The notes: generated from the letters alone by a model not told the origin. DNA of 64,000 nucleotides from Membranipora membranacea (GCA_914767715.1 OU612071.1:24737681-24801680), one strand, 5' to 3'. Positions 22,270 through 34,809 are shown, counted from the first letter of the stretch. Numbers and translations are program-made.

Positions 22270-23916
22270 ATTGAGATTCACAAAAATATGCTCAAGCCAG
22301 CTTGGATCATCACACAGGTCTTTAACACCAGCATTGAGCAGACAACTACACCAAATCTTTGGAAGTCTGCCATCCTCAAACCAGGGAGAATGGAAGGGGG
22401 AGGAGCTTGCACTAGTAGTATTGGCCAATCACAGACAAGTACAGACAAGACAGATAAGTATTTTAATAGATACATCACACTCATTTTTTTATGTTTTAGC
22501 CATGAAATATACCAATCCATTAACAATTATTGTCACCAACTAATCCAGAACACTTGAATTATGTACTGGACAAGTTATTACAATACAATTGTGCTAATAA
22601 CACTCATTAATCATCAATGAAAGGCCCATGCCGACATATTTCGCTCCTCAAACCACCACATTCTGTAAGATTCCCAGCCTTCTAGTGACAGTAGGTACGT
22701 AAATGGGATATTGTTAGACAGCTCTCAACACCCCCTAACCACATGTGCTGAAATAATATTCAGATTCACAAGCTAAGTTTCTTTGCCTCAATGAAACAAG
22801 TCGAAAAATTGATACTAGGCCTATTATGGGTACCTTGCCCTGTAAGATTTGTTTATCAAGATGATTGTTTTTAGCTCTAAGAATTGTTTTACTACCCTTT
22901 CACATGTGTTCTTCAGCCATAAGAAGAATAATAAAGAATAATTTCATTCTACAATGCAACAAAAATGATATTTTATTTTTGAACTCTCCATTGGAAAGTC
23001 ATAGATTTGTCACTTGAGAAGTTGTCAACCCACACTTTTCCATTCACTAATCATTGTTTCGTTGTGAGGGCACAACTCAAAAACGTAAGTAAGATCATGT
23101 TATAAAAAGAGGTGTGGCCTATAGAGTGCAGGCTCCTCCCCTTCCATTCTCCCTGATCAAACCCCTGCCGAAAGTACAATACCTCAGTCAGCCTAAAGAT
23201 TATCGCCCGATAGCCATCACCAGTGTTTTGGGCAAAATACTTGAAAAACTGATCAAGTGTTATGTATGCCAACACACAGAGCTAGATCCGTTACAGTTTT
23301 CTTACAGATTCGGTAGATCCACTGAAGATGCTGTTCTACAGCTGATCACCACTGTGACTACGTGTATTGACGCCAAGGCTACTAATTAATCGCGATGTTT
23401 GTTCTTAGATTTTTCCTCCGCATTTAATACCATAAACGTGAGTCTTTTGATTGATAAGCTACAACATTTGGATTTAAGAGTTACAAAGTGGGTATCCAGT
23501 TTTTTATCCAACAGAATTCAATATACACAAGTAGATGGCAAATTATCTGAAAAATTAGTCACGCATACTGGAACACCCCAGGGCACAGTCTTCAGCCCCC
23601 TTTTGTTTTCAATCTACACAGATGGTATCAGATCAGAAAAACAAAATGTCACAATTTTGAAATACGCAGATGATACTGTTATAATAGGAAGCGTAGCCGC
23701 TGATGCAGATTTTGCAAACTATTCAGATGAGATATATACACTTTTTTTTTTCAGTTTTTTTTTTCAGAGATCAGTAGGATAAGTCTTTTGTGCAAATCCG
23801 GTGATTTACTGCTAAACCCTACCAAGACAAATGAAATGCTTTTCACTACCCAGCGTAACCCCCCAGATTTTGAACAGCTCTCTCTGGATGGCACAGTAAT
23901 TACTCCCAGCACCAGT
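22270..23916 (+). mobile_element. CR1/L2-like LINE interrupted by two DNA transposons
   Basis: The left part ends in LWKSAILKP (near 22380). After removal of the 22383-23155 insertion it continues as LPKVQYLSQPKDYRPI, then FLDFSSAFNTI, HTGTPQGTVFSPLLF and ILKYADDTVII, then NPTKTNEMLF, stopping at 23916 where the hAT element begins. There is an in-frame stop before FLDFSS (near 23388) and a T-rich frameshift near 23740. The joint at the inner insertion restores a normal LINE sequence, which confirms the nesting. Confidence 0.82.
22383..23155. mobile_element. hAT-like non-autonomous element with ~30-bp TIRs
   Basis: CAGGGAGAATGGAAGGGG near 22382-22399 is mirrored at 23138-23155. The arms match over about 30 bp with small differences. 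Flanks CTCAAACC and ATCAAACC suggest an 8-bp target duplication with one mismatch, as expected for hAT. It sits inside the LINE at 22270-23916. Confidence 0.75.
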
Positions 23917-26900
23917 TAGGGGTGGAACGACCTCTTGAGGTCGGAGTTGAATTTCGGATACTTGACCTCGGATCCAACCACAAACCGGATCGGATATGTG
24001 TTATGCCTGATCCGAGATGATGATACGTTTAATTTACATTGATTTAGCATCAGTTATCTCACTTAAAATGACAATGAAGGAAGTATACATAGTCATTATT
24101 CATTAATGGAGTTAAGATAAGACAATTGAATTGGAATGAAGGCACTCATGTGATTCAGTAGTATTCATACCTATCTTAATTATCAGAGCTATCTATGTTG
24201 CTGATTAAATTTGATGGATGTGTTTTTTTCTGCTGAAATTGATAGAAACATCTATACTCGCTTCGTTGTGACTAGAACATAGACCACAAATACATTGTAA
24301 GGATAAACGGTGGTATACTCTATAGCCCGATGATGTTGAGAGGATTATTTGTTTAGGAAATTAGTCATAGCTCAAAATGTATTAGTGCTAAATCAACGCA
24401 TGCACACAAATTATGCTAAATACAATTTTTATATAATCCTAATCATGCAATGCCTAGTCAATCTCTATTCTAACAAGACAACTGAGAGGCTTATAGTAGA
24501 AGTAGTAGAAGCAAATTAGAAGCAAATATTAGTGAGAAAAACAATGTCCAAGGTTTAGAAAGTTTTCACAACAATCCAGAAGGCTGGAACATCCTTTCAT
24601 CAGTGTTCCATCTGTGAAACAACTCTAACAAAAAGAAAAGACAGTGGAACAAGCCATCTTAAAAAACATATCGAAAGAAGACATTACGACAAATACAAAG
24701 AGCTCTTTGAGTCAGGGAAGCAGAAGGACATCAGCAATGCCATCACCAACAGCTCAAATGCATCATCAAGCCAGCCAACTCTAATGGAGTTTACCCGAAC
24801 AAAGGAACCACTTAAAAGGGACTCTCCAAAAGCTAAAGCCATCACCCAAGGTATTTAGGAAATGTTGGTGTTGGACCTGCAGCCAACAAGCTTCACAGAG
24901 GACAGTGGTTTTAGAGCTCTTATGAAGACTACTGAAAGTAGATATGTAATTCCTTCTCGATCAACTTTCCACAACACTCTCATACCAGATTTATACTCAG
25001 AAATTCTCTCAAAAGTTAGAGGCGTGGTGGAAGACCATATGAAACAGCATGGTACTATATCGCTGACGACTGATGCCTGGACATCCCTAACAACAGGTAG
25101 CTTCATCACATATACCCTGCACTTCATCAAGGAAGATTTTACCATGGTGTGCTACAATATTGGCACATTCGAGTATAAAGAGAGCCACACTGCGGACATT
25201 CTAAAAAAACCATGTTTACACAGCTCTATACAAGGTGGGAATCTTAGAGCCACCACAGCCAGATGCCGATCCTGAGTCTGATGATGATACGGAAACAGTA
25301 AAAGACAATGATGACCAGACTCATTCTGATGAACTCTCTGGTGAGTGACTGATGTGCAAGGGCCAATGCTCATGTTATCACATTAAACTTTATACGTTTT
25401 ACAAACATCATCATTTTACCATATTCTATATCATAGTGCATAGCCAACTAGTGTCGCATAGGCTCCAGATTGGATCTTTGTCCAGTGGGGAATAAGATTC
25501 ACTAATTTAACACATTTTTAATGAATTACAGGATGTCCAATGGATGAGGACATGGACATTGATGATACTGAGCAGACGCCACAATCAGGTATAACAGATC
25601 AGGAGCTTGCAAACAGAAACTGGACGATCTATGTGACTACCGATAATGCTTCTAACATCTCAAAAGCTGTTGAGGAGAGTCCGTTTGAGCATGTCCGCTG
25701 CTTTGCTCACACTGTAAATCTGAGCGTAAAGAAAGGCCTAGAGGTTGGAGCAGTTAAGAGTATGCTTAGTGATATCCGAGAGGTGGTAAAATACTTCAAA
25801 AAGTCATCAAAAGCCAAGTATGCTCTAGAGGTAAGTTTCTGCTATGTTTAACTTATGTAGATATCCTGCATGCAATTAACTGTCTTGTGAACTTGTCTGC
25901 GCAGTCTATGAATGCTTTTGTCTAACATTAAGTCATTTTCAATTCAAACCAGCTAAGCTTAGCTCCTCTACCTTATCTCAACTATTATATATACCTAACC
26001 TAACTACTATCTTTATTGCAGCGTGCACAGACAAGAGCTAAAAAGCTTACACTGAATCCGATGTTAGATGTGCAAACAAGATGGAATTCAACCTATGACA
26101 TGCTGGTCCGGTATAGAGAGGTGTATGAGGAAATATTTACTGCCTTGACAAAACTACAGGTACGTGTGTTTTTGTTGACTCGACTTATTCTATGACTAAA
26201 GCCAGCAGCCGAGGCTTCAAATGGTGTCTTGGAAATCAAATGAGGTACCAATGATTATGAATAAACAATGCTAATTATGCACTACCTTTGTGCATACTGA
26301 AAACTGTTGGTTTTATAGTATATTGTATAACATCCATGTTCTTTTAAAAAAAAGGACTGGAATTGTCATACACCGCAACAGCGTGTAAAAAACTTCAGTT
26401 TGCATCATTTAAATGTACACCCATTTGCCATGATTTAATATTTTGCTGTTTTAGAACAAGGTTCTCTCAAAGTTATGGAGGCGAGTTGACCCTGAGGCAG
26501 TGGATGAGCTCATCAAAATACTCGGTCCCTTCCAACTGCTAACCACTATCGTGAGCAGTGAGTCATCGAGCTCAATTTCACTGATTAGGCCACTGCAGCA
26601 CCAGATGATGAGAAATCTCCGAAGTCCCACTCCTGAGATTAAACTCAAGCCTGCCACGAATGAGCTAAAGGAGAGGGTGCGCAATGATCTAGAGAAAAGG
26701 TATGTCAGGTCCCAAAATTTAGATCTCAAGCCTTGTTAGTAGTAGTGTTTGACCAGATGACTTAATACAATTGTATTATTGTACCCAATTCACGTTACAT
26801 AATTATCAGAGAGCATTGCATGTTTTCTCATTAGATATGTCAATGGAAAGGACACTCTAGACATCTGCTCCTTACTAGACCCTAGAGTAAAGTCACTGGC

Positions 26901-27795
26901 CTATCTATCTGCCGAGGAAAGAACGATCATAAAGGATAGACTGACAGATATTATTAGTACCACATCCTCACAGCTAGTCACCCAACTACCTGTTAATGAT
27001 GACACTGACGCCCCGACCCAGCCAGTTGATACTGCCACTGGGCTAAAGGCTCTACTTTCTAGCTATGAGCCGGTCGGGCCAGTACAGCCTCGGTCAAGTG
27101 TAACGGCCACTATCTCATATGAGTTAGAGCATTATATCATTGTGCCATCATGTGAGATGAACGATTGTCCTCTGCTCTGGTAGAAGAAAAATTCCCTTAC
27201 CTTCCCTCATATAGCTGAGCAGGCAAGGAAATTCCTGGCTATTCAAGGTACGTCAGTTGCGCCCGAGAGAGTATTCTCAGTAGCAGGGAATATTCTCGAC
27301 AAGAAGAGGTCAAGAATGGACCCAGAAAACTTAAATAAATTCATTTTACTTAATAAAAATTATGCTCAGTTCAAAGAGGGGAGATGAGCGAGTAAATTTC
27401 TAGCTGGAGTTGAGGACAATCCATTACTGCCGTGACTGTCTCATTTCATGTCTTACTTTTTTGTAAATTTCAAAATGTCATCATTTCTTTGTAAATTGTA
27501 AGTTGTTATACTTTCTTTGTAAGTTTTGAAATAAATACTTTCTTTGTAAGTTTTAGAATAAAAATAACACAATAAGAAATGTTCCCATGATTTCCTAATC
27601 TCACTCTAACTGTACCGAATTTCTAGTAGTCTTAAAACTTGAAGCAATGAATTTTGACGATGTACAGTTAGTATAACCACTGTGACTGGTAAATTTAGCG
27701 TTGTTACGTGTACCCGGATCCGATCCGAGGTTGAATTTTTGGACCGATCCAATATCCGATCCGAGGTTGCCTAACCCTGATCAGTTCCACCCCTA
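23917..27795 (+). mobile_element. hAT transposon, full length, inactive
   Basis: The 12-bp TIR TAGGGGTGGAAC at 23917-23928 is complemented at 27784-27795. Subterminal motifs CCTCGGATC (23966) and GATCCGAGG (27722, 27758) recur near both ends and could be transposase binding sites. I could not find an 8-bp target duplication: the flanks read GCACCAGT and GGTGTGCC. The LINE interrupted on the left does not clearly resume on the right. Confidence 0.82.
24544..27387 (+). pseudogene. hAT transposase with BED finger and C-terminal dimerisation domain
   Basis: Order of features: a BED-type zinc finger (CSICETTLTKRKDSGTSHL, then HIERRH); a linker ending in a TAG at 24855; the catalytic core beginning at GTISLTTDAWTS; a frame slip near the A-run at 25200; an exon from ~25532 with WTIYVTTDNASNI and VRCFAHTVNL; an exon near 26022 with DVQTRWNSTYDML; an exon near 26456; and the last exon near 26834 ending in PERVFSVAGNILDKKRSRM and LNKFILLNKNYAQ. 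In the conserved CPLLWW position the second Trp codon is TAG (27181). Exons have good GT/AG borders. Two nonsense codons plus a frameshift make it a recent pseudogene. Confidence 0.85.
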
Positions 27796-27961
27796 GGTGT
27801 GCCCTGGGGTAAAGTGCAACCACAATCCAGAACAGCCGTCTATGGTCGCATACGGCCATGACGTTCAGAGTGGTATCTCTAAAAGACAATTTCACACTTG
27901 ATAGAATGTTCCAAATTATAATGTATTGTATTGTGAACAAAGACTTAGAAGTCATAGTTGA

Positions 27962-29045
27962 GATGTATGTATGTATGTATATTTATATTTGGTCTCAATC
28001 TCTGAGAAATAAAACTGTCTCTGTAGGGTGCTCTGTAAAAATTATTAAAACTGTTGATTCTGTAAAAATAAATAAAATGAAAAGACCATAAAAAATACTA
28101 TTACTTTTGGAAGACACTATTTAGGTATTTGATACATTCTGCTCTAAAACATTTGGCACGGATCTGCACGCGGAACTTGACTGATTGATATCTGCCTGAC
28201 GGCAGCTGGTTAAGACAGAGTAGTGGTTCATCTTCGATGGCAATCATACGGAGGCTCTTTACTTTCAGTATATTAGAGTAAAGGTCGTCTACGGGTGTGA
28301 ACGTATGTTCGCCTGATAGGTAACCTGCAGTTCTTATCACAGATTTTAACTTTTTCTTAGAGTCTGCGCTCAGATGACTATATAGCACAACCAGGTGGTA
28401 GGTGATTACTGACTCTATGAAGGACTTGTAGCAGGTCGTTATTAGTTTCTCAGTGACACCGAGATGGTATAGCTTGGCGATTATATGTAGCCTTTGGTGA
28501 GCTTTCGTTGTAGTTTTCAAGGTGTTCAGAGTAAAATCCAGTTTGTTGGTAATAATGGTGCCTAAGTATGTAAATTGTTCTACCTGCTCAATTGAAGTAT
28601 TGTTTACAAGCAGTTGTGGGTAGCTTGGGTTATCCCTTGCATTGCACATGACCATTTCTTTTGTTTTCTTTGCATTGAGTATTAGGTCATTATCCGCGCA
28701 CCATGAGTTGATGGTATTAGTCGTTGTTTGAAGTTCAGATGGCTGGTTTTCTGTCAACAATTCAATGATCACAGTGTCGTTGGCATATTTTACTAGTTTG
28801 ATGTTGCTTGTTGATGGCATATCGACAACATAAAAGGAGAATAGCAGTGGGCTGATGACACATCCCTGAGGGCTTCCAGTTGAAGTGCTCAATGATTTTG
28901 ACGTGTTGAGTGATGTAATAACTCGCTGTGTTCTATTTGTAAGGAAGTTATATAGCCAGTTGATGATGTTAGGATTGATGTTGTAGCTATCGAGTTTGCT
29001 GATTATTGTGGCAGGATTGATGGTGTTAAAAGCACTAGAAAAGTT
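27962..29045 (-). mobile_element. CR1/L2-like LINE, copy 2, open frame but YAND active site
   Basis: This is an uninterrupted minus-strand frame with FSSAFNTI, TGSPQGCVISPLLF, VKYANDTVII and QFTYLGTIITNKLDF. The YADD catalytic box reads YAND, so one of the paired metal-binding Asp residues is lost. The 3' end (left side) is a clean ATGT repeat (27962-27980). The 5' end is truncated near 29045, inside Harbinger transposase sequence. It is very close to the copy at 14734-16440, differing mainly by scattered substitutions and a 2-nt indel, so both are young. Confidence 0.87.
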
Positions 29046-30074
29046 TATACCCAGTTTAGATAACAAGTAAGCTGTTGGTAAGGTGCATATCAAGTTGACT
29101 CAGCGTCACTCTGCTCTAAAAAACTGTTGCAACACTTTGGAGTATCTGCTTTCCAATTATGAAGTTCAAAGGGGCCACAACTCCCAAAGAATACAAATGT
29201 ATTGTTGACGACAGGGAGGGTAAGAGTATCTCGATGACATAGCTAACTGTGTCATGAAATGTTTTCTTACTTTGTGTTTTGCCTGTGTAAATACACATGG
29301 GCCCGGTCGGATGGTAGATTCCCAATCTTGACATGTGTTCCATCAATTAGCCCAATAGCTCCTGGGAAACCAGCTATGTCAAATAGTCCCCGTTTAATAA
29401 TCTGTTGTTCAATCCTGTCTTGATTGCAGATGAATCAATCAATCTAGAAATATGATTCGAGCACTTGAGATATAAATAGCAGAAGTTTGAGTGATTGAAC
29501 TTTGCCCCTGTTGTGGGATTATGAGCGTGCTAAGACTGATTCGAATTCTTGAGCGTTTTTGATCGTGAATCTCACTATTCTAATAAGAAAGTATTTTAAT
29601 TGACTTTATCTAGTTAAGCTTATTAATCTCTGCATCGACCTTATGTTCAGCAATAGAATTATGTGGTACATTTTGTTTTAATTATTGCATTTAATTTGTT
29701 TACAGGTTATGTTTATTAATTTCAACCCACCTCTGCCATTATCGCATCCACAGTTGACGTCAGGTGACAGGATGCGGAAGCTGTTGAGACACCGTGTGCT
29801 TTTCCAGATGATCGGAGGTTGTCACCTGACGCCAGATACAATAAGGCACCTTGCAGCCGTTAGATGGGATGGCATTGTACGTCGGTACTCTCGGAGAAAT
29901 ATGGGGTAAAAGCATATTATGAAGCTCTCTGTAGTGATCTGGATACAACCTTGTGTGTTGAAAAAACTCAGCACCGCTAACTTCATCCAAGTCATCCACT
30001 CGCTCCCTAAATTGTCTCGGAGCAGGGTTATGTCTCTGAATCTCTCGGTAAAGGTAAATTAGAGGGAGACCCAT
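29046..30074 (-). pseudogene. PIF/Harbinger transposase, 3' part lost
   Basis: The N-terminal part at 30074-29760 has the helical region with DDLDEVSGAEFFQHTRLYP, as in HARBI1-like proteins. After a gap, the DDE core begins with GFPGAIGLIDGTHVKI (near 29370-29320), where the first catalytic Asp is seen. A stop follows in the HRQNTK motif (near 29273). The sequence ends at the LINE insertion at 29045, so the remaining catalytic residues are missing. Confidence 0.78.
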
Positions 30075-30332
30075 GATTCTAAAAATAGAACTAATATATG
30101 TATGTGATAGTAAAGTTTATCATAATGTTACATGGCTGGAATATTTGGGACGAAATATTTTAAGCAACATCCACTTAACATAGGCAAAAAAATATTTTGT
30201 GTTATCAGCAAGAGTGAAACGGGTAGGGGGATGGGTATTGACCACTCTCTCCTTTTTGGTGGAATAATGGAGATGCTGTATATCTACATTCAGCATTCTT
30301 CAAACATTCTCTCACACCCTCTCTCTCTCACA

Positions 30333-30790
30333 CCCTCCCTCCCTCCCTCCCTCCCTCCCTCCCTCCCTCCCTCCCTCCCTCCCTCCCTCCCTCCCTCCCT
30401 CCCTCCCTCCCTCCCTCCCTCCCTCCCTCCCTCCCTCCCTCCCTCCCTCCCTCCCTCCCTCCCTCCCTCCCTCCCTCCCTCCCTCCTTCCCTCCTTCCCT
30501 CCCTCCCTCCCTCCCTCCCTCCCTCCCTCCCTCCTTCCCTCCCTCCCTTTCTTTCCTTCCCTCCCTCCCTCCCTCCCTCCCTCCCTCCCTCCCTCCCTCC
30601 CTCCCTCCCTCCCTCCCTCCCTCCCTCCCTCCCTCCCTCCCTCTTTCCTTCCCTCCCTCCCTCCCTCCCTCCCTTTCTTTCCTTCCCTTCCTCCCTCCCT
30701 CCCTCCCTTTCTCCCTCCCTCCCTCCCTTTCTTTCCTTCCCTCCCTCCCTCCCTCCCTCCCTTCCTATCTCCATCCCTGTCTCCTTCCCT
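30333..30790. repeat. CCCT tetranucleotide microsatellite, about 450 bp
   Basis: This is a nearly pure (CCCT)n run with occasional CCTT and CTTT interruptions. The minus strand is (AGGG)n, which has strong G-quadruplex potential. It lies between the two Harbinger reading frames. Long open frames on both strands here are repeat artefacts. Confidence 0.97.
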
Positions 30791-30914
30791 GTAATTATGT
30801 GTATAAATAGCAATGTTTTGTGCGACTTTTTATGTAATATGTAATTTGATCATTGATCATTTTGAAATTATTATAAAAGTATTTGAATACAATTTAACTT
30901 ATGACATAACGGTC

Positions 30915-31541
30915 TTACCCAGTGTCAACTCCACTCAGTCCCAGAATTCCTTCATCTGGGACTGCAGCTGCAATCAGCTCATGGATAGGCGCCAGGTCAG
31001 GTGGTGCCGGCCTACCGTCAGTTCTGTTTAGAAGTCTTCTTCGATCCACTGCTGCCAGCTTTGCCTTCGATTTCAAATGTTTCCACTGGTCCTTTGTTTC
31101 CACCAGAGTCCTCCGAACATCCGCCCTCATGGATTCAAACTCCTGTAGAGCCGCAGCCCATGCAGACTGTCGCTGCTGGTCCCCATCGATCCCAAAATTC
31201 ATAACAGGGATTAACGTATCAATTTATAGAGTCATGAGTCCTTCCTAGAATTATCCATTTGGCTGTGTGTGGAGTTGCCCTTCTCCACTGTCGGAGTGGG
31301 GCAACTCAAAATGCAGGCAAGTGGGTCATACTTGATCTGGTCTATACAGTCTAGTAAACCAAACACTGTGATGTGCTGATCTGAATACCAGAAGTTATAT
31401 TCTAATGTAATCGATAAACAAGATGACCTTTACCTTTGCTGTTGCCAAAAGTGGCACGGTACCGTCTGCAGACACCCTGTGCCAGTGCTGCCTTCTCCTC
31501 CTCGCTCCATTTCTTTGCTCGAGGCTTTTTAGTGGAGTCTG
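30915..31541 (-). CDS. Harbinger accessory Myb/SANT-like DNA-binding protein
   Basis: The first exon, read from an ACAG acceptor near 31541, has KKPRAKKWSEEEKAAL and ends at a GTAAAG donor near 31434. The second part (31202-30915) has VETKDQWKHLKSKAKLAA, then DGRPAPPDL and IAAAVPDEGILGLSGVD. This layout matches the NAIF1-like Myb/SANT protein that accompanies Harbinger transposases and helps them reach DNA. It is on the same strand as the transposase, as expected for one element. The join between the two parts was not resolved by phase, so part may be missing. Confidence 0.65.
31272..31307. other. stem-loop in the Harbinger Myb-like gene intron
   Basis: GAGTTGCC pairs with GGCAACTC, and CCACT with AGTGG inside it, leaving a five-base loop and a CTTCT bulge. 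It may be a small structured remnant; no function is claimed. Confidence 0.4.
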
Positions 31542-31599
31542 TAAAACAAAATACTAGTGTGATATTGAAGCTTATCACAACACAATATCCCATACCGAC

Positions 31600-33790
31600 T
31601 CAACCTAACCTTGTTAAAAGTGCTAAAAATGTTGTTTTTTTTTTAACAGAAAGGTACACCACTCGCAATCAGAATTTTATGTTGGCTAAAAATGCATGAT
31701 TACTGCACCTCGCATTCTGCTTCGTATAGAGTTATTGCCATGATTCTATATTTGAGCATTTTTCCACCATGATATTAAAGGTATACATCCAATTCAGATG
31801 GATTAAAAGTGGAGAACATCATCCTAGATCTCATTAGCACCTCGATGGATTCATGGTCTGATCAAGGAGTTGTCTCTAACTCCTTGTCTGATGGGTTTCA
31901 TGATGGTCTAGTAATGGTTATTGACTGCATTTTGATCATCTAATGAGACCACTAATAGGTTGGAATCCCTTAAAAAATATATGCTACACTACAAAACTGC
32001 TAATGATTGCCCAATGAGGTGGTAAAAGAGAGTTGGAAATTCCTAAAGCCACTGAACCATGAACTGTAATAGAATCAATAAGTGGGCGAGTGGTAGCAAT
32101 GAACTAAAGGTTTAGTTCATTGGTGGTCGGTGGTCTTGCATAGCAGAAGCTACAGTTTAATGTGTAGTATTGTGTGAAGTGAAAACCTTTTCACCTGTCT
32201 GTACCTACATGCAACTAAGTAACATCAATTATGCATTATTTACACACACTCACTGCAACAACTTGGCTGGTGGAGGCCACTTGCTGTGACATTGGAAATG
32301 ACATCTTGTGCTTTCTGTGTCTAACTGGTGCAGAATGCAAACTACACATAAACACCCGGATTTTAAGCAATGGCTGAATTTGGGTGGTTCCTAAGGGGTA
32401 GACAATTATATCTTTGTCTGTGTATGTGCTCACAGGGCTGTAATATCAGCAAATAATCATGGATACATGTGTATCATCTTCTATTATATGAAGAACTGTA
32501 TTGCTTTGTATTCAACTTGCATAATACTGTACAGAGTTGGGTAGAAAAATAATATTTTATTGATTATACTCTTGTGATTATAATGGAATCATGTGATCAT
32601 ATCTTTTGGAGTAATTATCCCACGTGTCTGGACCATGTGCGTATAAGTAAGTGTTTCCGTTCTACCTTCATCTGCAAAAGAACAATAACGAGCGACAGAA
32701 TTGGTTTTAAGAGCCCCTCTCAGTAGCTCTTAATTTGTGCGACTGAGTAACAAAAATCGGTCGTCAGTCACTGTCGTCCATTATAATTGAGACAGTCATT
32801 ACGGTTAGCAACAGCTCAACGAGTGACAAACCCCTAGCGACCATCGTTATGAGCTAATTGAAACCGGTCCCTGGGTATTCCAGGTCGGAACTTGGATATT
32901 GCTCCCAAAGATTTCATTGCAATGATATCAAATTGCTCAGTTTGAATGGAAATATCTAACATATAAGACTTAGTGCCGCAGAGAGCGGGTCAAACTTATA
33001 GCGTGAGCTAGAAAAGCAATTCAATCTCCACCATACAGTGTTTGTGGACACACCTTGAATTGGATTTGAATGTAAAGAAATTGACAGGTATTGAAAGGAC
33101 ACCATGGAAAGATGGACAGGAAAATTTTCCCATGTTGCCAAACAGAATGACATGGACGGACAAGAGCTAGAGAGGGACAGGAATGGGCATGATAAACATG
33201 TCCACCACATACTTCTGGTAATTTGTTGAGAAACTATTGTTTGGTCTTGTGTAGACTTGACTGGTTGGAAGTCTCTGACAAATTTGTTTCAAGTTTATTT
33301 GATTCCTATCTTCATTCTCAGCATTTCACAATTTATATATCTCTATCCATTTGATGGTATCAATAAAGTATATATTAGGTATATATAACAATGAGTTCTT
33401 TGATTAAAACAACATTTATTTATCAGCCTGTATTCCATATTGAAGACGATCAGCATAATATGATTACACTAACATCAATAAATGACATATGGAACTAAGC
33501 TGAATGCTGAATACTGTTATTTGGATTAAATTACAATGCCCAGTGATGAATTAATGACTTTGTTTTCTCTCCTGGATATTGTCTGACAGAAGTTTTTAGC
33601 GAGTCAGCTCAAGAGTTCAGTTAGTATGTATATGGTCAATTTCAGGCACTAATTCCACTATTATCTTTTTCTCATTGTAACATCTTCTCAGCATATAATT
33701 ACAGTATTGATGAAAATCCAACGCCTAAAATAGCCACAAATAAGATCATAATCACATTACTAGAATGAGGAATTATTAAGTACAAATATT
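31600..33790. other. no recognised gene
   Basis: Short frames only. I see no domain signatures, terminal repeats or RNA genes that I can support. Confidence 0.45.
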
Positions 33791-33800
33791 TTACAATTAA

Positions 33801-34809
33801 CTAGACATGAACCTCAATCTCCCATATATTGAGGCTCTCGTTTACATTAACAGCTGTGATTCTCACATGTTTACCATTAATGGCTTTATACCACAGATGT
33901 AGACGTACAGCAGGCTGAACTCCTGGAGAGTATGAGCATGCTGATTCAAAAAACCGCTCACCGAATCTTTCATCATTCCTGGTCGCAGCCACTGATACCA
34001 ACACATTCTGTAACCTCAGTTCAACATCTTAAATACAATTGATCAACTGATTTACTGTCATTTCTATTAACAAAAGTTCTAAAGTTTCTTATGGTTAGTT
34101 GTGTTTGGATTTAAATTATTTTCAAACTTATGCTGTCACTCAGGAAAATTTGTGCTCATTGAATTCTGTATTGCTCAAAGATAAGCTTTCAATCTCAGAA
34201 TTGGGAAATATTCCCACAAACTGACTGTCAATGCATGTTGTGATGTAAAATTACATTAGAAATGTAATTATCTATTAGTATCATTGGTTTCTACCCTGTT
34301 TTGCCAATCAGTATTTGCAAACTATTTTCCAATTAGGTGATAGTTCTGATTAGAAAGACCCAATCAATCATTTTAAATCAATCAATGAGCACAAACTTCT
34401 TTGAGTTGTAGCAGAAGTTTAGGCTGTGTTTTCAGGTCTTATCACTTCAGCAAGATAGTTTGTACATATGAGTCGGTTGTTATTTTAAATATGACATTAT
34501 TGGAAGCCTGGCTAGCCCCTTTACCTTTACATATTTTACAAATATTAACAAACTATTTGTTATGCCTCAGCTTCAGTGAGGTTTAATAATTAACAACAGA
34601 TAGGGCACTTGTGGATTATGATATGTCATCTGCGGATTCGGAGCAAAAATTGTCACACACCATTCAATCAGTTATAATACCTGGTTTGCCTACAATCAAA
34701 CGATTCCCTATCTTTACTCCTCTAACCGAAGTTGGCTTCTGCAGATTGACCTGTAGCCATGGAGAAGTCTCTATATCAGTATGAGCCATTGAGTGATAGT
34801 TTGTATCAT
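33801..34809 (-). CDS. fucolectin/F5-8C-like (FTP) lectin gene, C-terminal exons
   Basis: Two exons join in phase: 34809-34681 and 34027-33801, ending in TAG. The first gives HSMAHTDIETSPWLQVNLQK and VRGVKIGNRL, which match the ligand-side PWxxVxL and VxIxNR core of F5/8C-fucolectin domains. The junction reads VGKPDVELRLQNVLVSVAAT. The last exon has Cys in ESACSYSP, GKHVRITAVN (the GryVxI position) and LNIWEIEVHV at the C-terminus, where family members usually have LCEVEV. Such proteins are secreted and bind fucose or related glycans. The domain's N-terminal strand is not resolved. Upstream candidates at 34989-35070 (with AFATRSSGN) and 35187-35328 do not join in phase with GT-AG borders. Confidence 0.7.
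34131..34245. repeat. diverged copy of the palindromic MITE seen at 48.4 kb
   Basis: The stretch AATTTGTGCTC-TTGAATTCTG followed by TTGCTCAAAGAT and CACAAACTGA matches the left arm of the element at 48418-48770. It is a fragment within the FTP gene intron. Confidence 0.55.

Noticed and set aside
30132-30813. Long open frames on both strands (Pro-Ser-Leu and Gly-Arg-Glu repeats)
   Set aside because: They are translations of the (CCCT)n microsatellite, not genes.
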